Assembly: GCF_013433315.1 (NCBI RefSeq)
Contig: NZ_WXVV01000007.1
Location: 184,594 to 248,593 of the forward strand
Origin: Pseudomonas crudilactis
Lineage (GTDB): Bacteria > Pseudomonadota > Gammaproteobacteria > Pseudomonadales > Pseudomonadaceae
Direction: 5' to 3'
Length of the DNA: 64,000 bases
The notes under the pieces are model-generated. The model was given only the letters and a program-made list of their open reading frames with translations, did no database searches and was not told the origin of the DNA. Made by a program: the position numbers and the translations under genes. The first letter of the stretch is position 1. Every line of letters begins with the position of its first letter. Positions 44,963 through 54,771 of this stretch are shown here, in pieces.

Positions 44963-45015
44963 AATACAGGAGCTGCCGCAGACGAACGATGTTCGTCTGC
45001 GGCAGCTCCTGTATT
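44963..45015. terminator. Perfect 25-bp stem hairpin between araC-type and permease genes
   Basis: AATACAGGAGCTGCCGCAGA onward, loop GAT, then the exact reverse complement ending CAGCTCCTGTATT. The stem is related to the GCAGCTCCTACA REP family but perfect. It may end the regulator transcript. Confidence 0.7.
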
Positions 45016-45044
45016 TGAATTATGTTTGAGATAGAAGGATTGCA

Positions 45045-45935
45045 ATGACTCCGCGTACCGCCCTCGGCGCTCTGCATATCGGCGCCTTGATGTTTGGCCT
45101 GACCGGTGTGTTCGGCAAACTCGCTGCCGCCTCCCCCGCTGTGATTGTCTTCGGGCGCGCCGCTTTCGCTGTGCTCGCCCTGGCGTTCTTCGCCCGCTTC
45201 GCCAGCCAGAGCGGCTGGCAGAAACTGCAGGCCGTGGACTGGCGGCGTGTGGCCCTCAGCGGCGTGTTGCTGGCCGGGCACTGGGTGAGTTTCTTTCTGT
45301 CTGTGAAGATCGCCGGTGTCGCCATCGCAACATTGGGTTTTGCCAGTTTCCCGGCCTTCACGGTGATTCTCGAAGGGCTGATTTTCCGCGAACGCATCCG
45401 TGCCAATGAAATTCTGCTGGTGGTGTTGGTCAGCATTGGCCTGATTCTGGTGACCCCGGCCTTCGACCTGGGCAGCGGCGCGACCATCGGTTTGCTTTGG
45501 TCGGTGCTGTCGGGCCTGCTGTTCTCGCTGCTGTCGCTGACCAACCGCGCCAGCTCCGGACGCATCCCGGCGGTGCAGGCAGCGTTGTGTCAAAACGTCG
45601 TGGTGGCCCTGTGTCTGCTACCGGTCGCGGCGCCGCAACTGAGCGAAGTCCGGGCACTGGACTGGCTGTGGATCGCCCTGCTCGGGGTGTTCTGCACCGG
45701 CGTCGCGCACAGCCTGTTCGTCGCCAGTCTGGCGGTTATCAAGGCGCGCACGGCAGCGGTGGTGTTTGCGCTGGAGCCGGTCTACGGCATCACCGTCGCC
45801 TGGCTGCTGTTCAATGAAAACCCGACGCCGAAGATGCTGATTGGTGGCGCACTGATCATTGTTGCCATCGTCGTGTCAGCACGGATGTCCGGCCATGCCG
45901 ACAAGAAAACCGCCGCCGAGGCCGCGTCTCACTGA
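45045..45935 (+). CDS. EamA-family (DMT) transporter
   Basis: 296 residues, about ten membrane helices in two EamA repeats. Motifs are GALMFGLTGVFGKLAAASPA, FGRAAFAVLAL and, in the second repeat, ALEPVYGITVAWLLFNENPT. The ligand is unknown; relatives export amino acids or metabolites. The AraC-type gene upstream is a candidate regulator. The end overlaps the convergent SelT/W/H-like gene by 7 bp. Confidence 0.9.
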   Translation: MTPRTALGALHIGALMFGLTGVFGKLAAASPAVIVFGRAAFAVLALAFFARFASQSGWQKLQAVDWRRVALSGVLLAGHWVSFFLSVKIAGVAIATLGFASFPAFTVILEGLIFRERIRANEILLVVLVSIGLILVTPAFDLGSGATIGLLWSVLSGLLFSLLSLTNRASSGRIPAVQAALCQNVVVALCLLPVAAPQLSEVRALDWLWIALLGVFCTGVAHSLFVASLAVIKARTAAVVFALEPVYGITVAWLLFNENPTPKMLIGGALIIVAIVVSARMSGHADKKTAAEAASH

Positions 45936-46216
45936 GTGCGGTCGTTGTGGCCGAGGTCGCGCTCAGGATCGATCTGATCGCGAACTCGCTGCTTAAGCAC
46001 CTTGGCTTCCGGGAAGCCGCCGTCCGCCTTGCGTTCCCAGATCTGCACGCCGGCGCAGGTAATCTGAAACACTCCGCCGGTGCCGGGCACCAACGAGACT
46101 TTGCCGAGGTCATCGGCAAAGGTGCTGAGCAGTTCCTGCGCCAGCCACGCGGCGCGCAGAAGCCACTGGCATTGGGTGCAATAGGTGATGACAACTTCTG
46201 CTTTTGCGACAGTCAT
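45929..46216 (-). CDS. SelT/SelW/SelH-family (Rdx) protein
   Basis: 95 residues. The redox motif is C-T-Q-C in VVITYCTQCQWLLRAAWLAQ, the Cys form of the CxxU motif of selenoprotein W. Then LVPGTGGVFQITCAGVQIWE and FPEAKVLKQRVRDQIDPER, as in bacterial Rdx proteins. It is likely a thioredoxin-like redox protein of the cytosol. It overlaps the convergent transporter gene. Confidence 0.92.
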   Translation of the reverse strand: MTVAKAEVVITYCTQCQWLLRAAWLAQELLSTFADDLGKVSLVPGTGGVFQITCAGVQIWERKADGGFPEAKVLKQRVRDQIDPERDLGHNDRTQ

Positions 46217-46287
46217 GTTCGCTGAAACTCCTGAGACAGAGGGCGCCGCTATAATAGCCGGCTTTAACGCTTGCCCCGAGACTCACA

Positions 46288-48477
46288 ATGCGCCGTCTGC
46301 TGTTCTGCCTGCTGCTTGGTTTCCTTCCAGTCTTTGTTCACGCCACTGAGGCGCCGCGACCGAAAGTCGGCCTGGTGCTGTCCGGCGGCGCGGCGCGCGG
46401 GCTGGCGCATATCGGCGTGCTCAAGGCGCTGGAAGAGCAAGGCATCAAGATCGATGCGATCGCCGGCACCAGCATGGGCGCAGTGATCGGCGGTCTGTAC
46501 GCCTCGGGCTACAAGATTGATGAACTGGAAAAACTCGCGTTGAACATCGATTGGCAAGCCGCGCTGTCCGACGCCCCACCGCGCGAAGACGTGCCGTTTC
46601 GGCGCAAGCAGGATGACCGCGACTTTCTGGTGAAACAGAAACTGAGCTTTCGCGACGACGGCAGTCTCGGCCTGCCACTGGGGGTGATTCAGGGTCAGAA
46701 CCTCGCACTGCTGCTGGAAAGTCTTTTGGCGCATACCAGCGACACCCGGGATTTCGACAAACTGCCGATCCCGTTCCGCGCCGTGGCCACCGACATTTCC
46801 AATGGCGAAAAAGTGGTGTTCCGCAAAGGCCACTTGCCGCAGGTGATCCGCGCGAGCATGTCGATCCCGGCGGTGTTCGCCCCGGTCGAACTCGATGGCC
46901 GGCTGTTGGTGGACGGCGGCATGACCGACAATATCCCCCTCGATGTAGCGCGGGAAATGGGCGTCGACGTGGCCATCGTCGTCGATATCGGCACCCCGCT
47001 GCGCAATCGCAAACAACTGACCACCGTGGTCGATGTGCTGAACCAGTCGATCACCCTGATGACCCGCAGTAACTCCGAAGAACAACTGGCCGCGCTGAAA
47101 TCCTCCGATGTGCTGATCCAGCCCGCACTGGCGGCGTTCGGTGTCACCGATTTCGGCAAGGCTCAGGAGATGATCGACGCCGGTTACCGCGCGACCCGAA
47201 TCCTCGATGCGCGCCTTGCTCAGCTCAAGCCCGACGAATCCCAGGATGCCGAACTCAATGCCGCGCGCTCGCCGGGGCAGCGCACGCCGATCATTACCGC
47301 GATCCGCGTCGAGAACGACTCGAAAGTCGACGACGACGTCATTCGTTACTTCATTCGCCAGCACATCGGCGAACCACTGGATCTGGGCCGACTGCACTCG
47401 GACATGGGCACTTTGTATGGCCTCGACTACTTCGAGCAGGTGCAATACCGCGTAGTGCACAAGGGCCAGGATCACACACTGGTGATCAGCGCCCGGGGCA
47501 AACGCAGCGGCACCGATTACTTGCGGGTCGGCCTCAATCTGTCCGACGACATGCGCGGCGACAGCGCCTTCAACCTCGGCGCCAGCTACCGCATCAACGG
47601 CATCAACCGCCTCGGCGCGGAATGGCTGACCCGCGCGCAAATTGGTGACAAACAAGAGCTGTACACCGAGTTTTATCAACCGCTGGACGTCGGTTCGCGC
47701 TACTTCGTCGCGCCGTATGCTTCGTTCGAAGCGCAGAACGTTGAAGCGGTGCTCGACAACGATCCGATCGCGCAGTATCGCGTCGAGCGTTACGGTTTCG
47801 GCCTCAACTTCGGTCGACAGATCGGCAACAACGGCGAAGTACGGTTCGGTGTCGGCGAGGCCTGGGGCAAGGCCGATGTGCGGATTGGCGATCAGGATCT
47901 GCCGAGTGAAAACTTCAACGAAGGTTTCTATGCCCTTAAATATTCATACGACTCACTGGATAACGTCTACTTCCCTCACGAAGGCAAGGACGTCAGCCTG
48001 ACGCTGACGCAGTTTGAACCGGGCCTGGGGTCGGACACGCGTTATCGACAGTGGGACTTTAAAATCGACAAAGCCATGAGCCATGGCCCGGACACGCTGA
48101 TTCTCGGTGGGCGCTACGGGCGCACGCTGGACGACGCCAATGTGGTGACATCGAGTTTTCTTCTCGGCGGTGCGCGACAGTTGTCGGGTTTCCGTGAGGA
48201 CGCGATTTCCGGACAGAACATCAGCCTGATGCGCGCGGTGTACTACCGCCGGTTGACGCCGCGCTCGTATCTGCCGCTGGATTTTCCGCTCTACGCCGGC
48301 GCCTCACTGGAACGTGGACGGGCGTGGAACAATGACAATGAGTTCGACAGTGGCTACATCAACGCCGCGAGTGTGTTTATCGGTTTTGACACGCCGCTGG
48401 GGCCGTTGAATTTCAGTTATGGGTTGAATGATGCGAATGAGCAGGCGGTGTATCTGAATCTTGGCCAGACCTTTTGA
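46288..48477 (+). CDS. plpD: PlpD-type patatin phospholipase autotransporter (type Vd)
   Basis: 729 residues. Signal peptide (1-19), then a patatin domain: oxyanion loop LSGGAARGLAHIGVLKALEE, nucleophile Ser62 in GTSMG and Asp209 in LVDGGMTDN. A POTRA-like domain follows (ITAIRVENDSKVDDDVIRYF) and a 16-strand-type outer-membrane barrel ending in Phe (YLNLGQTF). This is the PlpD layout, a class A1-type phospholipase that crosses the outer membrane. All key residues are present. Confidence 0.94.
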   Translation: MRRLLFCLLLGFLPVFVHATEAPRPKVGLVLSGGAARGLAHIGVLKALEEQGIKIDAIAGTSMGAVIGGLYASGYKIDELEKLALNIDWQAALSDAPPREDVPFRRKQDDRDFLVKQKLSFRDDGSLGLPLGVIQGQNLALLLESLLAHTSDTRDFDKLPIPFRAVATDISNGEKVVFRKGHLPQVIRASMSIPAVFAPVELDGRLLVDGGMTDNIPLDVAREMGVDVAIVVDIGTPLRNRKQLTTVVDVLNQSITLMTRSNSEEQLAALKSSDVLIQPALAAFGVTDFGKAQEMIDAGYRATRILDARLAQLKPDESQDAELNAARSPGQRTPIITAIRVENDSKVDDDVIRYFIRQHIGEPLDLGRLHSDMGTLYGLDYFEQVQYRVVHKGQDHTLVISARGKRSGTDYLRVGLNLSDDMRGDSAFNLGASYRINGINRLGAEWLTRAQIGDKQELYTEFYQPLDVGSRYFVAPYASFEAQNVEAVLDNDPIAQYRVERYGFGLNFGRQIGNNGEVRFGVGEAWGKADVRIGDQDLPSENFNEGFYALKYSYDSLDNVYFPHEGKDVSLTLTQFEPGLGSDTRYRQWDFKIDKAMSHGPDTLILGGRYGRTLDDANVVTSSFLLGGARQLSGFREDAISGQNISLMRAVYYRRLTPRSYLPLDFPLYAGASLERGRAWNNDNEFDSGYINAASVFIGFDTPLGPLNFSYGLNDANEQAVYLNLGQTF

Positions 48478-48495
48478 TCAGGGCGCCTGACGAAT

Positions 48496-48567
48496 CGCTA
48501 TCGCGAGCAGGCTCACTCCTACATTTGAATGCGTTCCCCTGTAGGAGTGAGCCTGCTCGCGATAGCG
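48496..48567. repeat. REP doublet (CGCGAGCAGGCTCACTCCTA family)
   Basis: CGCTATCGCGAGCAGGCTCA onward and its reverse complement, about 20-bp spacer. Lies after plpD. Confidence 0.88.
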
Positions 48568-48596
48568 GCATAAAATACACCGCAAAACCATCGGCT

Positions 48597-50366
48597 TCAG
48601 CGAATCCCCGCCAGCAACGTCCGCGCCGTTTGCTTCAACGGCTCATCCCCCTCCTTGAGCAATTCGTTGAGCAACGCAATCGCACTGTCGATGTCACCGT
48701 CGTCAATGCACGTCTGCGCCTGTTCGAGCTTTCCGGAATTTTCGTCATGGATCGGCTCCGGCTCCTGCAAATCCAGCGGTTGCAACACCAGTGACGGCTC
48801 GGTATCGGCAAATTCATTGAGAAAATCTTCATCCAGCGGCTCGGCCTCCGGCTTGGGGATCCACTCAAGCTCAGCGTCTTCGCTGGTCGCCTCCGGCAAC
48901 TCGAAGTCCTGAGGCAGTACTCGCAGGCTGGAACCCAGCGCCGAGGTGTCAGCCGACGGTCCGGTTGAGGCCGGGCGGCTGTCCTCCAGATCCCAACTGG
49001 AATCCATCGACAACTCGCCCAGATTCAACTCGAAATCATCTTCTGGCACCGGTGGTGCCGGGACAATGGGGGCCGCCGCAATGACCGGCGGCGCGCCGGC
49101 CAACGGCGCGGCACCTGCCAGTTTCGGATGTCGAGCGCGCACATCCTGTAACGTCTGGACAGGCACGCCCAGCTCACGCAAATGACTTTCCTGTTGTTCA
49201 AACGCGGCGCTGTCACCCTGGCGCCCCAGTACTTCAAGCAACTGCAAACCGATATCGGTGCGCTCCGGTTCTTTGTGCAAGGCATCGCGCAGCAGCCCGG
49301 CAGCTTCGCCGAGTCGGCCATAGGCCAGATAGATCCCTACTGCTTCCAGCACATCACCCGCCGCCGGTTCTTCACGATGTTGGGCAGAGACCGGAGCGCT
49401 GACTGATCCTGCGTTTTCGGCTTCAGGCAAATCCGGCTCACTGCCCTGCGGCAAGAACGGTTGCGGTTCGTCAGCCGGTGTCTGTTGTTGCCGGCGACGG
49501 TGCACAAACAACCCGGCCAGTGCCCCCAGCAACAGCAACAAGCCACCGAGCAATGGCCAGTTCAAACCGTCATCGCTGGACGCGACCGGCGTCACAACAG
49601 GGGGCGAAGCCGGTACGGGTGTCACTACAGTCGGTGGCGGCGCTTGCTGAAGCTCGACCAGGCGCGTTTGCAGGTCAATGATCTGCTTCTTGCCGTCGGC
49701 AATCTGCACATCCTGTGTCTGCAGTTTTGCATTGAGTTCGTCGACAGTCTTCTGCAGTTGCTGGCCCAGCAACACACTGGCGGCCAATTGCTCGGCCAGC
49801 GCATCGGTGGCGGGCGGGGTGGCAGGCGTTGGCACCGAATCGCGCTTGCCCTGCGCTGCCTGCGGCGCAGCCACGGCAGGCTCGACAGTAGGAAAACCGG
49901 AGGATTGCGCAAGTGGATCCGGCTCATCGGTGGCCGGCACGATTCCCGGTGAGCCCGGTGGATCGATCAGCAACGTGTATTCACGCAGCAAACGACCATT
50001 GGGCTGATTGAGTTGCACCAGGAAATTCAGAAAGGGTTCATTGACCGGTTTGCTGGAGGTCACCCGGATCATCTGGCGATTGCCATGCAGGATCGGAATG
50101 AACCTGAGGTCGTTGAGGAAGAACACCCGCTCGACTCCGGCCTCGGCGAATTCATCCGCCGTGGCCAGTCGCATAGCCAGATCGTTTTGCGTCAGCCCGC
50201 CGACATCGACCAACGCGATGTCGGCCTTGAGCGGCTGATTGAGGCCTGAATGAACGGTGATATCACCCAGCCCCAAGGCCATCGACCAGGCCGAATAGCT
50301 GAATACGCCAGCGACCAGCAGCCATTTGGCGCCACCGCGCAGTACCACGTGCCGACTTGCGAGCAT
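48597..50366 (-). CDS. FimV/HubP-like protein
   Basis: 589 residues. N-terminal signal segment, then the FimV core (LGLGDITVHSGLNQPLKADI, GVERVFFLNDLRFIPILHGN, PFLNFLVQLNQPNGRLLREY). A coiled coil, a membrane segment (NWPLLGGLLLLLGALAGLFV) and an acidic cytoplasmic part follow. The C-terminus has the TPR-like FimV end (AQTCIDDGDIDSAIALLNEL). I use the second ATG because AAGGG is 6 nt before it and touches the first. It is shorter than P. aeruginosa FimV (919 residues) and is not next to asd/truA, so it is likely a paralogue. Confidence 0.85.
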   Translation of the reverse strand: MLASRHVVLRGGAKWLLVAGVFSYSAWSMALGLGDITVHSGLNQPLKADIALVDVGGLTQNDLAMRLATADEFAEAGVERVFFLNDLRFIPILHGNRQMIRVTSSKPVNEPFLNFLVQLNQPNGRLLREYTLLIDPPGSPGIVPATDEPDPLAQSSGFPTVEPAVAAPQAAQGKRDSVPTPATPPATDALAEQLAASVLLGQQLQKTVDELNAKLQTQDVQIADGKKQIIDLQTRLVELQQAPPPTVVTPVPASPPVVTPVASSDDGLNWPLLGGLLLLLGALAGLFVHRRRQQQTPADEPQPFLPQGSEPDLPEAENAGSVSAPVSAQHREEPAAGDVLEAVGIYLAYGRLGEAAGLLRDALHKEPERTDIGLQLLEVLGRQGDSAAFEQQESHLRELGVPVQTLQDVRARHPKLAGAAPLAGAPPVIAAAPIVPAPPVPEDDFELNLGELSMDSSWDLEDSRPASTGPSADTSALGSSLRVLPQDFELPEATSEDAELEWIPKPEAEPLDEDFLNEFADTEPSLVLQPLDLQEPEPIHDENSGKLEQAQTCIDDGDIDSAIALLNELLKEGDEPLKQTARTLLAGIR

Positions 50367-50493
50367 GAGCATCCCTTAAATAAGCAAAACCGACTTCTAT
50401 GCGTTCGCACATCCGGTACGAACACGATATTGCCCAGTAGTTCTTATAGTCGGCTCAGCGCGATCTCTCAAAGATACGGCACGGGGATGTGCC

Positions 50494-50928
50494 TCAAGAT
50501 TTTTCCAGGTTGCCCAGAATGTGCCCGTGAACCCGCATGCACACCTTCAAATCCGCCTCGTCGACGCCTTCGAACAATTCGTGACGCAGTTGTGTGGCAA
50601 TGGTTTCGATCTGTTCGATCAGCGGCAGGGCCGGTGCACAGAGGACAATTTTTTTCGCCCGGCGGTCTTCCATCACGGACTGGCGTTGCACCAGGCCCTG
50701 GCTTTCCAGACTATCGAGCAAGCGTGCAAGGGTCGGCCCTTCGACGCCGACGCTCTGTGCCAGCTCGCGTTGGGTCGGTGCCTCTTCGAAACGCGCCAGA
50801 TGCAGCAGCACCAGCCAGCGCGCCTGGGACAGACCCAGCCCGGCCAGTCGGCGGTCCAGTTCGGCGCGCCAGCCACGGGACATCTGGGCCAGTTGCATGC
50901 CAAAGCGGTGTTGATCGGTTAACGGCAT
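50494..50928 (-). CDS. MarR/SlyA-family regulator
   Basis: 144 residues. The winged helix is clear: LSQARWLVLLHLARFEEAPT, QRELAQSVGVEGPTLARLLD and the wing LVQRQSVMEDRRAKKIVL. The recognition region follows SlyA. A SlyA-type palindrome lies about 40 bp upstream, so autoregulation is likely. The target and ligand are unknown. Confidence 0.9.
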   Translation of the reverse strand: MPLTDQHRFGMQLAQMSRGWRAELDRRLAGLGLSQARWLVLLHLARFEEAPTQRELAQSVGVEGPTLARLLDSLESQGLVQRQSVMEDRRAKKIVLCAPALPLIEQIETIATQLRHELFEGVDEADLKVCMRVHGHILGNLEKS

Positions 50929-50970
50929 AAAACACTCACGGTTAGACTGAAAATAAAGAAAATCTAATTA

Positions 50971-50982
50971 TTAGCCAGCTAA
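50971..50982. promoter_or_regulatory. Candidate SlyA-type operator
   Basis: TTAGCCAGCTAA, a dyad with one base different from the SlyA consensus TTAGCAAGCTAA, in the promoter region of the MarR/SlyA gene. A second TTAGA...TCTAA dyad is at about 50942-50966. Confidence 0.6.
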
Positions 50983-51038
50983 GCATGAGCTGCAGTTATA
51001 GGCAAGTGGCGGTCTGTACTGAATCGTTACATCTCGGG

Positions 51039-51219
51039 GCCCCCTCACCCTAGCCCTCTCCCAGAGGGAGAGGGGACTGATCGGGGGATATTTGGGAATT
51101 ACGCCGACCTGACAGCTCAACGCTGAATCCATAATCGACTCGGGTTTTCAGGTCGATGTATGGCGCAAGACACCTCAGTCGGCCCCCTCTCCCTCCGGGA
51201 GAGGGCTGGGGTGAGGGGC
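51039..51219. repeat. MITE-like inverted-end element, copy B
   Basis: 181 bp with ends GCCCCCTCACCCTAGCCCTC and the reverse complement of GCCCCTCACCCCAGCCCTCT. In reverse orientation the interior matches copy A (38612-38845): GGTGTCTTGCGCCATACATC, ACCTGAAAACCCGAGTCGAT, GATTATGGATTC. It occupies most of the 301-bp gap between the MarR-type promoter and recQ, 11 bp after the recQ stop. Confidence 0.8.
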
Positions 51220-51229
51220 GACGGCCAAA

Positions 51230-53359
51230 TTACATCTCGAATTCCGACTGCAATGCAGCCCGCACGCAATACAACACGCCTTCCGGCACACGCCCGGCAA
51301 ACAGCTCAGCGATTTCGGCGACCGACGGCAACTCGCCCTCACCATCGAGGAACGCGTCCTGCACCTCACCCATCAACTCTTCAGGCAAATCCAGCGCCTG
51401 CTCGAGCGACAACTGCTGCTTGCCAATGGCCTCGGCAAGCATCGTGTACACATTCTTCTCCGAGCACTGCAGCTGACCGGCGATCTGCAGCGGCGTCATG
51501 CCGGCGCGGGCCAGGGTGATCAGTTCGTGGCGCACGTCAGCCACCGCTTTCGGCGCCTCGACCTCGCCGCCGAGCACTTCGAGGAAGGCATCGCCATAGC
51601 GTTCCAGCTTGCGCGCGCCAACGCCACTGACCCGGGCCATTTCCGCCAAAGAAGTCGGCTGGCTGCGGAGCATTTCCAGCAACGTCGAATCGGGGAAGAT
51701 GACGTACGGCGGCACGCCATGTTCTTCGGCGAGTTTGCGCCGCAGCGCGCGCAGGGCTTCCCACTGTTCGCGCTCTTCGCCGCGCACCAGTTGGCTGGCC
51801 GGGCTCTTGCTCGCGGTTTTGGCGGTAACCTGCGGTTTGAGGTCGCGGCGCAATTCAAGGCTCACTTCGCCCTTGAGCAACGGCCGGCAACTGTCATTCA
51901 GACGCAGGCCGCCATAGCCTTCGTGGTCGACATCCGCCAGACCGCGCGCGACCAGTTGACGGAACAACGAGCGCCACTCGCTCTCGCTCAATGCCTTGCC
52001 GACCCCGTACACCGACAGATGCTGATGGCCGAAACTGCGGACTTTTTCGTTGTCTTTGCCCAGCAGCACGTCGACCAGATGACCAACGCCATAACGCTGG
52101 CCAGTGCGGAAGATCGCCGACAGCGCCTGACGTGCGGGTTCGGTGGCGTCCCAGGTTTGCACGCCATCGATACAGTTGTCGCAATGGCCACACGGCTCGG
52201 GCATGTCTTCGTCGAAATACGCGAGCAGGGTCTGACGACGGCAGCGGGTTTCTTCACACAGCGACAGCATCGCGTCGAGCTTGTGTTGTTCCAGACGCTT
52301 GTGCCGCTCATCGCCTTCGGAGTTCTGCAGCATCTGCTTGAGCATCACCACGTCTTGCAGACCGTAGGCCATCCAGGCATCCGCCGGCAGACCGTCACGG
52401 CCGCCGCGCCCGGTTTCCTGGTAATACGCCTCGAGGGATTTCGGCAGATCGAGGTGGGCGACGAAGCGCACGTTGGGCTTGTCGATGCCCATGCCGAACG
52501 CCACGGTAGCGACCATGATCAAGCCTTCCTCATTGAGGAAGCGCTTCTGATTGAAGGCACGCAGATCATTGGGCAGACCGGCGTGATACGGCAGCGCCGG
52601 GAAGCCCTGCTCGCTCAGGAACGCTGCGACTTCCTCGACTTTCTTGCGTGACAGGCAATAAACGATGCCGGCATCGCTGCGCCGTTCGGCGAGGAACGCC
52701 AGCAACTGCTTGCGCGGCTGCTCTTTGGGCACAATGCGGTAAAAGATGTTCGGGCGGTCGAAGCTCGACAGGAAGCGCTCGGCATTTTGCAGGTGCAGAC
52801 GCGTGACGATCTCTTCGCGGGTACGCTTGTCGGCTGTGGCCGTCAGGGCGATGCGCGGTACGTCGGGGAACATCTCGGCCAATTGACCCAGTTGCAGGTA
52901 TTCCGGACGGAAATCGTGACCCCATTGCGATACGCAGTGCGCCTCATCAATGGCGAACAGCGCGATGTTCAGCCCTTGCAGGAACGACAGCATGCGCGGC
53001 TGTACCAGACGTTCGGGCGCCAGATACAACATCTTCACTTCGCCACGTTTGATTCGCGTGGCGAGGTCGCGCTGCTGTTCGGCGCTCAGTGTCGAGTTCA
53101 AGGCAGCGGCGGCAACGCCCAATTCTTCAAGAGTAGCGACCTGATCGTCCATCAATGCGATCAACGGCGAGACCACCACGGCCAGGCCCTCGCGAAGCAG
53201 CGCCGGTACCTGGAAGCACAGGGATTTGCCGCCACCGGTAGGCATCAGCACCAGCGCATCACCGCCGCTGGCAACGCGCTCAATGATTGCACCCTGACGG
53301 CCACGGAAACTGTCGTAGCCGAAGATGTCCTTGAGGACGCGTTGAGCCTGTTCGAGCAT
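51230..53359 (-). CDS. recQ: RecQ, ATP-dependent DNA helicase
   Basis: 709 residues. RecQ unwinds DNA 3'-5' in recombination and repair. Walker A is [18 protein letters not shown], the DEAH box [19 protein letters not shown]. Motif VI is [16 protein letters not shown]. The RQC zinc cysteines are in [10 protein letters not shown], and an HRDC domain follows ([20 protein letters not shown]). It is about 100 residues longer than E. coli RecQ, in a C-terminal extension typical of Pseudomonas. GGAG is 5 nt before the ATG. Confidence 0.95.
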   Translation of the reverse strand: MLEQAQRVLKDIFGYDSFRGRQGAIIERVASGGDALVLMPTGGGKSLCFQVPALLREGLAVVVSPLIALMDDQVATLEELGVAAAALNSTLSAEQQRDLATRIKRGEVKMLYLAPERLVQPRMLSFLQGLNIALFAIDEAHCVSQWGHDFRPEYLQLGQLAEMFPDVPRIALTATADKRTREEIVTRLHLQNAERFLSSFDRPNIFYRIVPKEQPRKQLLAFLAERRSDAGIVYCLSRKKVEEVAAFLSEQGFPALPYHAGLPNDLRAFNQKRFLNEEGLIMVATVAFGMGIDKPNVRFVAHLDLPKSLEAYYQETGRGGRDGLPADAWMAYGLQDVVMLKQMLQNSEGDERHKRLEQHKLDAMLSLCEETRCRRQTLLAYFDEDMPEPCGHCDNCIDGVQTWDATEPARQALSAIFRTGQRYGVGHLVDVLLGKDNEKVRSFGHQHLSVYGVGKALSESEWRSLFRQLVARGLADVDHEGYGGLRLNDSCRPLLKGEVSLELRRDLKPQVTAKTASKSPASQLVRGEEREQWEALRALRRKLAEEHGVPPYVIFPDSTLLEMLRSQPTSLAEMARVSGVGARKLERYGDAFLEVLGGEVEAPKAVADVRHELITLARAGMTPLQIAGQLQCSEKNVYTMLAEAIGKQQLSLEQALDLPEELMGEVQDAFLDGEGELPSVAEIAELFAGRVPEGVLYCVRAALQSEFEM

Positions 53360-53542
53360 AAAAACTCCAAAAATCTACCGAAACATCCCTGCACAGGCTG
53401 GTTCAGGACAGCCAGGGCTGCTTAAACAAAACGTAAGAGCGCATTGCACGACATCCGCAATACGAGCAGGGAGCGCAAAACGCGGCAGTATACCCGAGGC
53501 CTTCGCTGCACAGGGTGCCGCTGATAAGACACAGATAAATCC

Positions 53543-53635
53543 CCTGTGGGAGCGAGCCTGCTCGCGAATACGCTGGATCAGTCGATACAAAGGTGCCTGA
53601 TACGCCGCTTTCGCGAGCAGGCTCACTCCCACAGG
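53543..53635. repeat. REPIN (GTGGGAGCGAGCCTGCTCGC family)
   Basis: CCTGTGGGAGCGAGCCTGCT at the left and its reverse complement at the right. It fills the middle of the 382-bp gap between recQ and the UPF0149 gene; the rest of the gap holds nothing recognisable. Confidence 0.88.
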
Positions 53636-53741
53636 TTTGGCATGCGGCCCGGCAATTGCGGCAAATCTGCCATGCGGCTGGCTTGAGCGCGCAAGAAGGC
53701 CTAGAATTCCCGCATTGTTTATTCCCCAAGGTAGCCCCGTA

Positions 53742-54329
53742 ATGTCCTTCGCTGAGCAACTGACCCGCCTGCAAGTTTTCCTCGACGCCGACGAGCTGCA
53801 TGACGAGGCGCTGGATTACGTGGCCGCTCACGGCTACCTGACCGCGCTGTCGATCTGCGCCGAAGATGTACCGGAGCGTGAGTGGATCGACGCCCTGTTC
53901 GCCGAAGAGCCGCATTACAGCAGCGACGCTCAGCGCGAAGAGATCGAAGCCACGCTGATCGGCCTCAAGGCGCACATCGCCCGTCAACTGGCCTCGGATG
54001 AAGAGTTCGAGCTGCCATGCGAACTGGATCTGGGCGACGAGCCGGACGATTCCGAACTGCGCGGCTGGTGCATCGGCTTCATGGAAGGCGTGTTCCTGCG
54101 TGAAGCGGCCTGGTTCGAAACCGCCGAAGAAGAAGTCAGCGAAATGCTCCTGCCGATCATGGTCGGTTCGGGCCTGTTCGACGAACAGCCAGAATTCGAA
54201 GACATCGCCAAAGACGCCAACCTGATGGACGACATGATCGTACAGATTCCGGAAGCCCTGACCGCGCTGTACCTGCTGTGCCAGGCGCCTGACGAAAAAC
54301 CGGCGATCCTCAAGCCACGTCACCACTAA
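53742..54329 (+). CDS. UPF0149 (YgfB/YecA-type) family protein
   Basis: 195 residues, acidic and all-helical. It matches YgfB-like proteins in DELHDEALDYVAAHGYLTAL, the SELRGWCIGFMEGVFLREAA block and the Trp/Phe pattern after it. The start is the ATG of MSFAEQLTRL; a longer frame upstream runs into the REPIN. Function unknown. It is followed by a YbaN-like gene after 10 bp. Confidence 0.87.
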   Translation: MSFAEQLTRLQVFLDADELHDEALDYVAAHGYLTALSICAEDVPEREWIDALFAEEPHYSSDAQREEIEATLIGLKAHIARQLASDEEFELPCELDLGDEPDDSELRGWCIGFMEGVFLREAAWFETAEEEVSEMLLPIMVGSGLFDEQPEFEDIAKDANLMDDMIVQIPEALTALYLLCQAPDEKPAILKPRHH

Positions 54330-54339
54330 GATCCGGCCT

Positions 54340-54735
54340 ATGGACAATCCCATAGGCAACCGCCCCCTGATGTTGCGCTACTTCCTGCTGGCCATCGGCT
54401 GGCTCAGCGTGGCATTGGGGGTGATCGGGATTTTCCTGCCCGTCCTGCCCACCACCCCTTTCCTTCTGCTCGCCGCGGCCTGTTTCGCGCGTAGCTCTCC
54501 GCGCTTTTATCGCTGGCTTGTCGAGCATCCCCGGCTCGGCCCGTGGATCCGCGATTACCTCGATGGCAATGGCATACCGCTCAAGGGCAAGGTCTACGCG
54601 ATCGGGCTGATGTGGGCGAGCATTCTGTTCTCGTGCTACCTGGTGCCGTTACCGTGGGCGCGGGGGTTTATGTTGACCAGTGCGGTGTTGGTGACGGTTT
54701 ATATTTTGCGGCAGAAAACCCTGCACAAAAGCTGA
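54340..54735 (+). CDS. YbaN/DUF454-family inner-membrane protein
   Basis: 131 residues with three or four membrane helices. The family motif GVIGIFLPVLPTTPFLLLAA then CFARSSPRFYRWLVEHPRLG is present. Function unknown. It is probably cotranscribed with the UPF0149 gene. Confidence 0.9.
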   Translation: MDNPIGNRPLMLRYFLLAIGWLSVALGVIGIFLPVLPTTPFLLLAAACFARSSPRFYRWLVEHPRLGPWIRDYLDGNGIPLKGKVYAIGLMWASILFSCYLVPLPWARGFMLTSAVLVTVYILRQKTLHKS

Positions 54736-54771
54736 TGACGGGCGAATAACCGTTCGTCAGGAAAAGGCACT

